64,000 nucleotides of DNA from the NCBI GenBank assembly GCA_963788285.1, contig CAWBGB010000015.1:124001-188000 (forward strand), in the 5' to 3' direction. A program made the translations under genes and the position numbers. Position 1 is the first letter of the stretch. Each line of letters opens with the position of its first letter. This stretch comes from Alicyclobacillus_A sp963788285. GTDB lineage: Bacteria > Bacillota > Bacilli > Alicyclobacillales > Alicyclobacillaceae. The notes beneath the pieces are model-generated. The model was not told the origin of the DNA. It did not search any database and was given only the letters and a program-made list of their open reading frames with translations. Below are positions 1 through 9,392 of the stretch, piece by piece.

Positions 1-1203
1 AGGATCCGGCCATCCAGGAGGTTAACAATGCCAGCATGACCAGGATGACGAAAAAGTCTTGATTGATAATCCCTAGACCGTACGTAACGGTCGACAGAAC
101 AATACCCGGGCCACCTCTCGCGTTCATGCTGCTGCTAAATTGGCGCTTGTAAGTTTATTCTGTTTCATCCATCGGCATGTAAAATAGACGACCGTAAATT
201 GCACAATCGTCGCGCTAAGCAAATACAGGACAAAGAATCCAACGCTGAAATTTTTCGCTAAGTCGAGACTGAAGCCAACAATCGCGAACACAGGGGGATG
301 AACAAAGAAAACGAAATTTCTCGGATGCTGGTCTCCACACGTTGGAACAAGTCAGCCGGAAGTGTCAGCTTCGTGGCAATGCCAGCGAGCAGCGCCCCGT
401 ACATCACCTCCACGTTCAAGTAACCCGCCAAGTCAGACAGTGTAAACAGGATGAGCAGAAAATACCCCAAAAAAGAAGCACGAAACAGGAAGTTTGCAGG
501 TTTCGAGTTGACCCTTTTCAAGATCCACGGCACCAGGACCAAACAGACCATAAGGAACGACAAAGTGATGACCAGGCTTTACGACACGACCCAGACATTC
601 ACACCTTCGTGTGTGCTGACAATCCCTGAGGAGACCGCCAACGCGACCCAGAGAATGATATCGTGGATGCCTGCCACGCCTACGACAATTTTAGCGAATC
701 TGGAATGCATGATACCTAAGGCAAAGAGGATCTTCCAAATCACGGGAATACTGGTCACGGCAATGGAAATAGCACGACAATTTGCGAAGCCACGACGTTG
801 TTCGCAGGGCCTAGGAATTGCTTGAGGTTAAACAGGTAAGTGATAAGCCATCCGCAGATGAACGGAATTACGGTAGATCCCACAATAATAGCGGCCCCAA
901 TCTTTCCATCCGCCTTCTCAAAGCGTGTTTGAAATTTCAACCCGGAGGTGAACATCAGCAAGTATCAACCCCAGTTGGTAAATGAGGCCGAACAATTTGC
1001 CCCCTGCCGTAAAGCGAGGAAGATCCAGTGAAACACTCCTGGAGCAAAGAAGCCGAGCACCGTCGGTCCCAGCAACAATCCTCCGCAGACTTCGCCGATG
1101 ACCCGTGGAACTGTCAGTCGTTCGGCGACATAGCCGAGCACATTTGCCGCCACGAGTAAAGCCACGGAATTCGGGCTAACTCCGGTCCTGCGAAGCTAAA
1201 CAT
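1..1203 (-). pseudogene. Broken CPA2-type cation:proton antiporter (partial at window edge)
   Basis: Reading the minus strand from an ATG at 1203, preceded by an AAAGGAG ribosome site at about 1211-1217, recognisable Kef/NapA-type antiporter segments occur in order but in different frames. They include ERLTVPRVIGEVCGGLLLGP (TM1-2 region, from about 1165), LMFTSGLKFQTRFEKADG (about 960), a segment with AGIHDIILW near 670, YGALLAGIATKLTLP near 380, and AMNARGGPGIVL near 110. At least four frame changes and a stop near 590 separate them, so no full-length protein can be made. The C-terminal end runs off the window. The family exchanges Na+ or K+ for protons across the membrane. Decay rather than a single sequencing slip is favoured because the lesions are many. 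Confidence 0.75.
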
Positions 1204-1421
1204 CCGTATATTCTCCTTTCCAGGTGGATCACGCCTATACAAACGTAGGTCGTTGTACACGGTATGCGCACCAACTTCGGCGGTACAGGGCATGTATCCG
1301 GCATGGACAGTCTCCTAGAGAACAGACACCCAACAACTTCCACATACGCCCTTTACGGGTGCTTTCGCCCAGGGTGGAGTTAAGGTACGATGGTACAAAC
1401 GATGACCGGGAGGGCGTACGG

Positions 1422-2309
1422 ATGAAGGTGTTCGTGACTGGTGGAACGGGGTACGTGGGCGTTGCAGTTGTGCGGAGACTCTTTGTTTACGGACACGAGG
1501 TGTACGTGCTGCAACGGGAAGAGACGGCACGACCACTGCGCGTGTCCGGTGTTCACGTCGTCCAAGGAAATTTATTTACGCCTGACAACTGGCTGACAAG
1601 GTTGCAGGAATGCGATGCGGTAATCCATTTGGTTGGTATCATACGCGAGGCTCCGCGAAATGGCGTCACCATGGAGCGAATTCATGTGCGCGGTACGCGC
1701 TGCATCGTTGATGCGGCACAATCCGCCGGGGTTTCCCGATTTCTTCACATGAGCGCACTCGGCGCACGCGATGGAGCTGCTTCAGCGTATCACAAATCCA
1801 AATGGGACGCGGAACGAATTGTACAGTCCTCGTCATTGAACTTCACCATTTTTCGACCATCCGTGATCTACGGGGATGGGGGACCCGGACCAAACTTCAT
1901 CGGCCTGTTGACACAACTAATCAAGACAGCACCCTTCGTTCCCATCATTGGTGACGGACACTTTGAGCTGCAGCCGGTGGCGATAGAAACCGTCTCTGAG
2001 GCGCTTGTAACCGCCTTGGACAGGCCCGTGGCGTTTCACAAAACGTACGAGATCGGCGGACCTGAACGAATTGCGTATCGAGACATCCTTCAACACGTTG
2101 CCCTCGCGCTGAACAAGCCGTTGCGGACGGTCTCTGTGCCGGTGTTTGCCATGAAGGCACTTATTCCCATGCTGGAGAAACTGCCTGGATTTCCTTTGAC
2201 GAAAGACCAGCTCATGATGCTCCTTGAGGGCAATGTTTGTGAAGACCCTGAAACGGTTTATCAAGAATTGGCGCTGGAGCCGATTCCATTTCATCTTTCA
2301 CAAGGTTGA
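1422..2309 (+). CDS. NAD(P)-binding epimerase/NmrA-like sugar-nucleotide or complex I-type reductase (295 aa)
   Basis: The N-terminus has the Rossmann glycine motif VTGGTGYVGVAVV, typical of atypical/extended short-chain dehydrogenases of the NDUFA9/YbjT/NmrA type. Further on are HLVGIIRE and the substrate-site segment HMSALGARDGAASAYHKSKWDAE, where Y-x3-K is the catalytic pair, then FRPSVIYGDG. ATG 1422 was chosen because GGGAGGG lies about 8 bases upstream and the Rossmann fold begins at residue 2; the frame is open for 66 codons further upstream but without similarity. The exact substrate cannot be told from sequence. It stands alone between the decayed antiporter and a short proline-rich ORF. 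Confidence 0.85.
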   Translation: MKVFVTGGTGYVGVAVVRRLFVYGHEVYVLQREETARPLRVSGVHVVQGNLFTPDNWLTRLQECDAVIHLVGIIREAPRNGVTMERIHVRGTRCIVDAAQSAGVSRFLHMSALGARDGAASAYHKSKWDAERIVQSSSLNFTIFRPSVIYGDGGPGPNFIGLLTQLIKTAPFVPIIGDGHFELQPVAIETVSEALVTALDRPVAFHKTYEIGGPERIAYRDILQHVALALNKPLRTVSVPVFAMKALIPMLEKLPGFPLTKDQLMMLLEGNVCEDPETVYQELALEPIPFHLSQG

Positions 2310-2372
2310 CGGACAACTGACTCGGACTCACGAAGACCCTTTGGCATGCAATATACGGTGGAGGTGATTCGT

Positions 2373-2495
2373 ATGGTCCATCGCGTACATGACGTTGTAT
2401 TGGCATGGTGTGGTCTTCCGCACGGAATCCGAAGACCCATTCCGATTCCACGCCCAATGCCTGTTCCTCGCCCACCAATTTGGCGGCCTTGGTAA
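2373..2495 (+). CDS. Possible 40-aa Pro/Arg-rich small protein
   Basis: This short frame starts with ATG 5 bases after a very good GGAGGTGA ribosome site (2360-2367). It encodes a 40-residue peptide whose second half is almost only Pro, Arg, Ile, Val and Trp (IRRPIPIPRPMPVPRPPIW). A hairpin follows 24 bases after the stop. No family is recognised. The strong ribosome site and the regular Pro-alternating composition favour a real small protein; the short length argues for caution. Confidence 0.4.
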   Translation: MVHRVHDVVLAWCGLPHGIRRPIPIPRPMPVPRPPIWRPW

Positions 2496-2518
2496 CATCA
2501 ACTTATGCTTGAGACGCA

Positions 2519-2542
2519 AGGCACGCCAAAGTTGGTGTGCCT
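2519..2542. terminator. Hairpin, possible terminator without U-tract
   Basis: AGGCACGCC and GGTGTGCCT pair (one G-U) around a 6-base loop, just after the small ORF. No run of T follows, so it may be a stabilising hairpin or a weak terminator. Confidence 0.35.
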
Positions 2543-2692
2543 GATGTCAGTTTACGGTCGAAGGTTGTTACGTTCAGAACCTGAATAATTTACATAACTA
2601 TCCTTATGTCTACTTTTGACGATTCATATCTGACGCCCCGAATAATGCATCCCGGGCTCGTTCATCCTAAAACGGATTCGGAGGGATGCACG

Positions 2693-4165
2693 TTGTGGCT
2701 GTGCGTAGGATTGTACGCTGCACAGGTAGTTTTGTTGTGCACGGTGGCGTTACGAGATGTGAAGGTCCCTGTGCGCGCACTGGCATGGATGGTCATCGGC
2801 CTTTGTATCCCGTTTATTGGTTTCACGGTTTACTGTATCCTGAATCGACCTCTTCCAGAGCGACCTGAACCGCGGCGAAAAGGCACAGGCTCGGATGTCC
2901 ACACGAATTCACTTCCATTCCAAACCACGTCCGCAGTTACAATTCACCGAGTGGTTCATTCGATGACACGAGCGCTAGCGGGCGATGCGCGTGTCAGGGT
3001 TTTTCACGACGGCAATATCACCTACGCAGCGCTATTGCACGCTTTGTCGGGCGCCCGGCGTACGATTGACCTCGACTACTACATCTTTCGCAATGACCAG
3101 ATTGGAAGACGAATCCTCCGGTTACTCTGTCAGCGAGCGAAAGAAGGCGTGAAAATTCGGTTCCTGCGTGACGGCATGGGAAGTCGCAAGCTCTCGCCGT
3201 CTGTGGTCGCCAGCATGCAGGCGCACGGCATCGAGTGTCGAACGTTTTTCCCGGTTCGCTTTCCATGGCTCACGCAGCGTCTGAATCACCGGGATCACGG
3301 GAAAATTGTGGTGATTGATGAACACATTGGTTTTGTTGGTGGCATCAATGTCGGAGACGAGTATACCGGCCGCAAGCCAGGGGTAGGGCCGTGGCGCGAC
3401 ACGCATGTACAACTACTGGGGGACACTGCCGTACAGGAACTACGGTCCATTTTCGACATGAACTGGGCGATTGCCACCCCGGACCGTGGCCTGAATTCGA
3501 AACGCATTCCTCTACGAACCCGAAGCTTTGTGAAGACCCACCGGTCCGCGCCAAGCTACGCTGGCGAATGGGCGGAAGAACTGACGGATTGGCAAGCGTA
3601 CGGTGGCGACTGGATGCAAGGTTTCGTGCAAGCCGTGGAGAGCGGACCGGATAGGCGTATGCAATCCATTCGCAATCTGTTCTTTACCGGCTTGACGCAG
3701 GCGAATACCTCAGTGGATATTACAACACCCTATTTCGTACCGGACACCGACGTCCTCACGGCTATCAAAACCGCTGTTCTCAAGGGAGTTACCGTCCGAT
3801 TGCTGGTTCCCGAACAACCCGACCACCAACCCGTCGGTTTCGCCTGTCGGACGTTCTTCAAAGACCTGTTGGATGTGGGCGTTCAGGTCCACTTGTACAC
3901 GCGAGGAATCTTGCACGCCAAAGTGATGACCATTGACGATGAAGTTTCCATCCTCGGCGCTGCCAATTATGATATGAGATCTTTCCGCACAAACTACGAA
4001 GTCTGCCAGGTGGTCTACAGTCCTGAAGTCGTTTCCGAACTGAAAAGTCAGTTTGAACGAGACTTGCAACATTCGTTTCCTTTGACGACCGAATGGTTGC
4101 AAAAGCCATCCCCCTGGCACCAAGGGGCGCAGCGCCTGGCACGGTTATTCGCTCCACTGCTGTAA
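2693..4165 (+). CDS. cls: Cardiolipin synthase (phospholipase D family)
   Basis: This membrane enzyme joins two phosphatidylglycerol molecules to cardiolipin and glycerol. Two N-terminal hydrophobic segments (PLDc_N region, first about 50 residues) are followed by two PLD domains. Both HxK(x)4D motifs are intact: HGKIVVIDEHIGFVGGIN and HAKVMTIDDEVSILGAANYD. The TTG at 2693 sits 8 bases after GGAGG at 2680-2684 and gives 490 aa, close to the usual 480-510. An ATG at 2606 in the same frame would add 29 residues but lacks a ribosome site. It is a monocistronic gene with a 100-base gap to the DUF1657 gene. Confidence 0.92.
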   Translation: MWLCVGLYAAQVVLLCTVALRDVKVPVRALAWMVIGLCIPFIGFTVYCILNRPLPERPEPRRKGTGSDVHTNSLPFQTTSAVTIHRVVHSMTRALAGDARVRVFHDGNITYAALLHALSGARRTIDLDYYIFRNDQIGRRILRLLCQRAKEGVKIRFLRDGMGSRKLSPSVVASMQAHGIECRTFFPVRFPWLTQRLNHRDHGKIVVIDEHIGFVGGINVGDEYTGRKPGVGPWRDTHVQLLGDTAVQELRSIFDMNWAIATPDRGLNSKRIPLRTRSFVKTHRSAPSYAGEWAEELTDWQAYGGDWMQGFVQAVESGPDRRMQSIRNLFFTGLTQANTSVDITTPYFVPDTDVLTAIKTAVLKGVTVRLLVPEQPDHQPVGFACRTFFKDLLDVGVQVHLYTRGILHAKVMTIDDEVSILGAANYDMRSFRTNYEVCQVVYSPEVVSELKSQFERDLQHSFPLTTEWLQKPSPWHQGAQRLARLFAPLL

Positions 4166-4285
4166 CGTTGGACAAATATTCCACTATTTGTATGACTACA
4201 TGTCGTTCAGAACGGGAATTTGATTAAATGGCGCGGCATCACGGCTTGACGCTGCGCCCGGAGACAGAATGGGAGGATGAATCGA

Positions 4286-4492
4286 ATGACCGTCGCATCA
4301 CAAGTGAAGCAGACTTTGGCAGGGCTCAAAAGCGCGCAGGCTAGCTTTGAACAGTTCGCCCTGCAGACGCAAAACCAACAGGCCAAACAGTCTTTTACGG
4401 ACGCGGCCAACCAGACGCAAGCTATCATTACATCGCTCGAACAGCGGGTGCAACAACTAGAGACGGAGGAGCCCCAGTACAAGGGCTTCTGA
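4286..4492 (+). CDS. DUF1657 protein (about 68 aa)
   Basis: A short, Gln/Ala-rich, helical protein matching DUF1657 (TVASQVKQTLAGLKSAQASF at the start, a coiled region with LEQRVQQLETEEPQYKGF at the end). In spore formers such proteins are encoded with DUF421 and SpoVA-type genes; the biochemical role is unknown. ATG 4286 is preferred because GGGAGG (4271-4276) lies at the right distance; an ATG at 4277 overlaps that site. The downstream DUF421 gene ends in a second copy of the same domain, which supports a shared function. Confidence 0.85.
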   Translation: MTVASQVKQTLAGLKSAQASFEQFALQTQNQQAKQSFTDAANQTQAIITSLEQRVQQLETEEPQYKGF

Positions 4493-4575
4493 TTCCCCCG
4501 CAGCCCTTGCCCCGTTGCCGTACCGGCACGGGCAAGGGTATTCAAATACTTTCACAATGTCGCGAGGTGACGCCC

Positions 4576-5421
4576 ATGCAACCGTATTTGTTGATTCTGT
4601 TACGAACGGTCGCGGCTTTTGTGCTCGCGTTGATTGCGAGCCGGTTTGTCGGTCAACCGCTGAAAGTGGTCTCCGGTATTGCGCTGGGCGCACTGACCGC
4701 ATGGACCATCCTGGATCACAACGAACCGGTGTACTACGGTCTCATGGCCATGGCCATGTGGGCTCTTCTTAACGTCGGTGTGCGATTCTTCGCTATGAAA
4801 TCGATGCCTTTTCGCAACTTGGTGAATGGTAAGGCCACTCCGCTTGTCCAAAACGGCAAGGTCATGGACCAGAATGTACGAAAATCTCGCTTGACCGTCG
4901 ACGACGTCATGACCATGCTAAGAACCAAAGATGCCTTCAAGCTCGCTGACGTGGAATTTGCTGCGTTGGAACCCGACGGCAATTTGAGTGTCTTGCTGAA
5001 ATCCGACAGTCAGCCGCTGACGCCGAAAACGATGAATCTGCCTGTGAGCAACGAGTCAACTCCCGCAGTCGTCATTTTGGATGGCCAAGTACTGCCTGAC
5101 GCGTTGGCCAATCTCGGTTATTCGCGCGCCTGGTTGCTGGAACAAATTCGGCCTCAGGGGGCCACGACATGGGAGGACGTGTTTGTCGCACAGGTCGACA
5201 GCAAAGGTCAGGTGTACGTAGATTTGTACTCTGATCTGGTGGCACAGCCATCCGCACCTCCCAATCAAAAACAACTGGTGTTCACGAGTCTAAAGAAGAT
5301 CCAGGCGGACTTGGAGCTGTTCAGTTTACAGACGAACAATTCCGAGGCGAAAGCAGACTATGATAGACATGCGCAAGCGCTAAAATCCATGATTCAGTAT
5401 CTGACCCCTCACATGCGGTAA
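4576..5421 (+). CDS. DUF421 membrane protein with C-terminal DUF1657 domain (YetF-like, 281 aa)
   Basis: Three hydrophobic segments occupy the first 75 residues (VAAFVLALIASRFVGQP, GIALGALTAWTILDHN, YGLMAMAMWALLNVGV). The soluble DUF421 region follows (FRNLVNGKATPLVQNGKVM, then RLTVDDVMTMLRTK). The last 50 residues, LVFTSLKKIQADLELFSLQT onward, repeat the DUF1657 fold of the preceding gene. ATG 4576 follows GAGGTGA. YetF/YrbG-type proteins are linked to spore envelope function in Bacillus, but their activity is not established. It is presumably co-transcribed with the DUF1657 gene 83 bases upstream. Confidence 0.85.
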   Translation: MQPYLLILLRTVAAFVLALIASRFVGQPLKVVSGIALGALTAWTILDHNEPVYYGLMAMAMWALLNVGVRFFAMKSMPFRNLVNGKATPLVQNGKVMDQNVRKSRLTVDDVMTMLRTKDAFKLADVEFAALEPDGNLSVLLKSDSQPLTPKTMNLPVSNESTPAVVILDGQVLPDALANLGYSRAWLLEQIRPQGATTWEDVFVAQVDSKGQVYVDLYSDLVAQPSAPPNQKQLVFTSLKKIQADLELFSLQTNNSEAKADYDRHAQALKSMIQYLTPHMR

Positions 5422-5450
5422 CTCCTGCATTGGCAAGGGGTCTTTCTTTA
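5403..5450 (+). terminator. Probable intrinsic terminator after the DUF421 gene
   Basis: GACCCCT (5403-5409) pairs with AGGGGTC (5436-5442), with an inner ATGC/GCAT pairing, followed by TTTCTTTA. The left arm overlaps the end of the coding region. Confidence 0.5.
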
Positions 5451-5572
5451 CGATTTTACGACAAGGACTTTGCCTTAAAATTTTATTGTCTTGACTTTTC
5501 GTTTGCAGAAATAAAGACTTTACTGGGTAAAATAATCCATCGCTACTGTCGTTAAAAATTAGGGAGGTTGAG

Positions 5573-6229
5573 GTGTTCGTGAGCACACGAAGGCTGTTGG
5601 TGTTAAATCTAGTGATCATTTTGTTGATTGTTGTGGCCGGATTTGTTGGCTTTTACTTCTACAACCAGTCGACACTTTATCTGACAACTGACAATGCGCA
5701 GGTGAGTGGACAACAAGTAACCATCGCAGCCCCTGCTACGGGAAAATTGGTTCAGTGGAAAGGAACCACTGGATCTGAATTTAAGTCCGGTGACACGGTG
5801 GGAACTGTAGAAGTGCAACAAAACGGAAAAACATTCGATGTGCCGGTGACCATGCCAACTGATGGAACCATCGTTCAGAACTCTGCAGTTCAAAACCAAT
5901 TTGTCGCGGCAGGTTCTCCTCTCGCCTATGCGTACGACATGAACCACCTGTGGGTGACAGCAAACATCAAGGAAACCCAAATTCATGATGTGAAGGTAGG
6001 ACAGGACGTGGACGTCTACGTCGATGCAGATCCCGGAGTAACCTTCAACGGTAACGTCAGCAGCATTGGACTGACAACGGCAAGTACATTCTCGCTGCTT
6101 CCGACCTCGAACACGTCGGCCAACTATACCAAGGTGACGCAGGTCATCCCGGTCACCATATCCATTCAGGGATACGAAGGAAGCGGATTGGTGCCCGGAG
6201 AGAGCGCGATCGTGCGGATCCACAAGTAA
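5573..6229 (+). CDS. HlyD/EmrA-like membrane fusion protein (218 aa)
   Basis: One N-terminal transmembrane anchor (LVIILLIVVAGFVGFYFY) is followed by a biotinyl-lipoyl-like beta domain (TTDNAQVSGQQVTIAAPATG, the EmrA-type signature). A short segment with TDGTIVQNSAVQNQFVAAGS and the beta-barrel region (LWVTANIKETQIHDVKVGQ) come next. It lacks the long coiled hairpin of Gram-negative EmrA, as is usual in Gram-positive members. GTG 5573 or GTG 5579 could be the start; both follow GGGAGG (5562-5567). The family couples a DHA2 exporter to the outside, and remains of exactly such an exporter follow at once. Confidence 0.85.
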   Translation: MFVSTRRLLVLNLVIILLIVVAGFVGFYFYNQSTLYLTTDNAQVSGQQVTIAAPATGKLVQWKGTTGSEFKSGDTVGTVEVQQNGKTFDVPVTMPTDGTIVQNSAVQNQFVAAGSPLAYAYDMNHLWVTANIKETQIHDVKVGQDVDVYVDADPGVTFNGNVSSIGLTTASTFSLLPTSNTSANYTKVTQVIPVTISIQGYEGSGLVPGESAIVRIHK

Positions 6230-6257
6230 GGCGTTGCCAAGAGAAAATAAGGGGAGA

Positions 6258-6870
6258 GTGAACGACACACGCGCAACAGATGACCGCATGACAATTTTGC
6301 TGGTGTTGCTGCTTGACGTATTCGTATCGATTCTCAATCAAACACTGCTCAACCACCGCTCAACGTGGCGATACCACACTTGATGAACGACTTTAATGTG
6401 TCAGCGTGCAGTGCTACATACTGACCACGGGAGTACTGGTACCGTTAAGCGCTTTTCTGATTGGAACCTTTACGACCTGTCAGCTGTTCACCACGTCGAT
6501 GATGCTATTTATTATTGGTTCATTCATTTGCAGTATTTCGCCGACTTTCAGCGTCATGTTGCTGGGACGCATTGTGCAGGCGGCCGGCTCTGGAATGATG
6601 ATGCCGTTAATGATGACTGTCATCCTTGACCTGTTACCGCCGCAAACCTGGAGAAAGGCTCGGATAAAATGGGATTGCCGTTGCAAGCTGGGCAGGGGGT
6701 TACCAACTATTTGTTGTACGGTCTCGCCATGAACCAATCCACCATTGATGACATCAACGATGCCTTCTGGTGGGCGACCCTTGGGACTGATTGCGCTCAT
6801 TCTGTCCCTGTTGTCCGGCGCGTCAAAGTCGGAAAAGCTCGGCCCCTGCTCCCGAAACCTGATGACATGC
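6258..6870 (+). pseudogene. Remnant of DHA2 (EmrB-type) MFS exporter
   Basis: It begins with a GTG after AAGGGGAG, giving MTILLVLLLDVFVSILNQTL, the typical TM1 of DHA2 exporters. A frameshift follows near 6345, then TM2-4 segments in another frame (LTTGVLVPLSAFLIGTFTT, LGRIVQAAGSGMMMPLMMTV). The frame then jumps directly to the family C-terminus (LYGLAMNQSTIDDINDAFWW), so about two thirds of the protein is deleted. No functional exporter can be made. It was the natural partner of the intact HlyD-like gene 29 bases upstream. Confidence 0.8.
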
Positions 6871-7311
6871 CGAACGCGAGGTGCCTCGTGGAAAGCAAAG
6901 AAACAGGTTCAGTTCCCCACACTCCCCTAATCAGGGGCGTGTTTCCTCACGGGTTACATCCATCATCGCCACGATGCAGCCTCTCTCATGGATTTCTAAT
7001 TTTCTCTACAGACACCACTCACATGTCTCAGGTATAATCGGTTAAGATATGGCCCTCGCTCGTAGTCAACCCATGTCGAAAGGGTACCGCGCGACACTGC
7101 GAGTGGCCAGGTCATGTGCAAATCTTGACCCCCATTCATCGGATGTGTTGCCATAAGCAGTGTGTACCCCTTCAGGAAACTTAGCATGTTGTTGATGGGG
7201 AAGCACATCGCTTACACGCGTGAGTGGGGACTTTGTGTCGTTGGCGACAGCAAGAGCTAGGAAAACTGGATTTTCCACGTCAACCAGCGTGAAAGCACAC
7301 GGAGGATTGCC
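6871..7311. other. Intergenic region before the two-component operon
   Basis: No convincing gene is seen. A TATAAT-like hexamer lies at 7033-7038 without a good -35 box, so a promoter for the regulator genes can only be suggested. A ribosome site is weak directly before the ATG at 7312. Confidence 0.4.
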
Positions 7312-8007
7312 ATGAGTGAACCGTATCGTATTCTAGTGGTGGAAGACGAAGAAGATATCGCAGACTTCCTGGCGATGGAGTTTGAGTACGAAGGATACAA
7401 AGTGACCAAGGCTTTTAATGGTCGTGAAGGCCTTAAACTTGCATTGGAGCAGAAGTGGGATATCATTCTTTTGGACGTCATGTTGCCGGAGATGAACGGT
7501 ATGGAAGTGTGCCGACGTGTACGAGCGGTCAGCAACGTTCCTATCATTATGTTAACCGCACGAGGCAGTGTACCTGACCGGGTCGCCGGCCTTGATGCAG
7601 GAGCCGACGACTATCTTCAGAAGCCATTTGCCATTGAGGAACTTCTCGCTCGGATACGGGTGTTACTAAGGAGAAATCGGGCTTCCGCTGCGGAACAAAA
7701 GACGCTAACGGTGCAAGACTTGACGATGAACACCGCGACGCGTGAAGTGTTTCGGCAGCAGACACCGATTACGTTGACGGCACGGGAGTTTGACTTGTTG
7801 GAGATGTTTATGCGAAATCCAAACCAAGTCCTGTCTCGAGATCTCTTACTGGAACGCGTGTGGGGATACGACTATAAGGGCGAGACAAACATTGTGGACG
7901 TATATGTTCGATACCTGCGCCAGAAAATCGACGTGCCTTTTGATCCTCCGCTCATCCACACGGTTCGTGGGGTAGGGTACATGCTGAAAGGTGCGACCCC
8001 CTCGTGA
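7312..8007 (+). CDS. OmpR-family response regulator (231 aa)
   Basis: The receiver domain spans residues 1-118, with the acidic pocket in VVEDEEDIA, the phosphoacceptor Asp55 in ILLDVMLPEMNG, and the conserved Lys in DDYLQKPFAIEEL. A winged-helix DNA-binding domain follows (LTAREFDLLEMFMRNPNQVL; VRYLRQKID; HTVRGVGYML). The stop overlaps the GTGA start of the kinase gene, so the pair is translationally coupled. It resembles ArlR/CssR/MprA-type regulators; the closeness to a BcrC-like gene suggests an envelope signal, but the stimulus is not shown by the sequence. Confidence 0.95.
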   Translation: MSEPYRILVVEDEEDIADFLAMEFEYEGYKVTKAFNGREGLKLALEQKWDIILLDVMLPEMNGMEVCRRVRAVSNVPIIMLTARGSVPDRVAGLDAGADDYLQKPFAIEELLARIRVLLRRNRASAAEQKTLTVQDLTMNTATREVFRQQTPITLTAREFDLLEMFMRNPNQVLSRDLLLERVWGYDYKGETNIVDVYVRYLRQKIDVPFDPPLIHTVRGVGYMLKGATPS

Positions 8008-9392
8008 AACTCAAAATCGCCATGCTGTCTGCGTCGATTTTGTTTATCATCCTCTTGGTGTTCGGAGGATTCATTTATTTCACGGTGTACAATCGGGTGT
8101 CGTCCATTCAGAACAGCGAGCTCGCCAACACCGCACAAACCATCGCCCAGTACTACAGTACGCACGCGAACAATGGTAGGGTGGCGAATTGGAGTTTGAA
8201 GAGGTGGTTAGTACAGTACAGCAGACACGACCAAGATGTCGTCATATTTACTCCACAGGGAAATGTCATTGAAGCTGTCGGGCATATAGACCTGGCCGAC
8301 GCCGTGACTCACTTCCACCCAGTCAAGAGCATGAAACAACAAATGATCCGACTGCCAAACGATGAGAGCGTCATGTACACGACGCTGCCAGTATCTAATG
8401 CGGCAGGAACGAGGCTAGTCGGATATGTCATGCTCGCGACGGATGTCAGTCCATTCCAGGAATACATGGAATCTTTACTGACAGTACTTGCTGTGGGTTG
8501 CCTTGGTGCTGTGGTACTCGCCTGGTTCGGTGGATATCTGATTGCGGCGGCAGCGTTGAGGCCCATACAGCAACTGATTCGCGTCGTTGAGGGCATTGAA
8601 GCCAATCGGTTAGACGAGCGTGTACCTCCTCCAAGTACGAAAGACGAAGTGGGGCGTCTCGCGCTGACATTCAACAACATGTTGTCCAGAATCCAGCGCT
8701 CATTTGCCCAACAGACTCGGTTTGTGGCCGATGCTTCCCACGAAATTCGCACGCCTTTAACTACCATACTCGGGTATACCAACTTACTGATTCGATGGGG
8801 GAAGACAGATCCCAAGGTACTCGACCGTGCCATTCAGGTAATACAGAAGGAATCGCTGCGTCTTTTGAAGCTCGCGGAAGACTTACTCTTTCTAGCAGGT
8901 CTTGAGGCTTCTCGTCATGAGTCTGAGCAGCGAACCCTCATCGACCCTGTCATTTCGGATGTGGTAGACCAATTGTCTGTCATATACCCGCAAATCACGG
9001 TGCACAAAGACCTACAAGCGGATGTGGAAATTCGAGTGACCGCAGATCACCTTCGTCAGATGATGACCAATCTCGTCAGTAACGCGCTGAAGTATACCCC
9101 GGCAGAAGGCATGGTCACTGTCCAGACCTCACGAAGAGACGACGCTTGGGTGGACATCGTGATATCAGATACAGGATGCGGGATTCCGAAAGAAGACTTA
9201 CCGCACGTCTTTGAACGATTTTATCGGGCGGACAAGTCCCGTGAACGCAAACAAGGCGGAAATGGACTCGGACTCGCCATCGTCAAGGAATTGGTCGAAC
9301 ATTACGGCGGCACAATTGACATTGAAAGTGAAGAGAACCATGGCACATCGGTTTCAATTTCTCTTCCAATCGCGGAAGCAGTCAATCCATGA
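8004..9392 (+). CDS. Sensor histidine kinase (462 aa)
   Basis: Transmembrane helix 1 (about residues 5-28) is followed by an extracellular sensor region of about 125 residues and transmembrane helix 2 (about 155-180). The HAMP linker comes next, then the HisKA H-box ADASHEIRTPLTTILGY with His246. The ATPase domain carries N (NLVSNALKYTP), G1 (DTGCGIP), F (FERFYR) and G2 (GGNGLGLAIVKEL) boxes, all intact. It starts with GTG overlapping the regulator stop, and its stop overlaps the ATG of the following PAP2 gene, a three-gene coupling. Confidence 0.95.
   Translation: MKLKIAMLSASILFIILLVFGGFIYFTVYNRVSSIQNSELANTAQTIAQYYSTHANNGRVANWSLKRWLVQYSRHDQDVVIFTPQGNVIEAVGHIDLADAVTHFHPVKSMKQQMIRLPNDESVMYTTLPVSNAAGTRLVGYVMLATDVSPFQEYMESLLTVLAVGCLGAVVLAWFGGYLIAAAALRPIQQLIRVVEGIEANRLDERVPPPSTKDEVGRLALTFNNMLSRIQRSFAQQTRFVADASHEIRTPLTTILGYTNLLIRWGKTDPKVLDRAIQVIQKESLRLLKLAEDLLFLAGLEASRHESEQRTLIDPVISDVVDQLSVIYPQITVHKDLQADVEIRVTADHLRQMMTNLVSNALKYTPAEGMVTVQTSRRDDAWVDIVISDTGCGIPKEDLPHVFERFYRADKSRERKQGGNGLGLAIVKELVEHYGGTIDIESEENHGTSVSISLPIAEAVNP

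Noticed and set aside
1224..1421. 66-codon 5' extension of the epimerase-like gene
   Set aside because: The sequence has no similarity to the family and the Rossmann motif with a good ribosome site begins at 1422.
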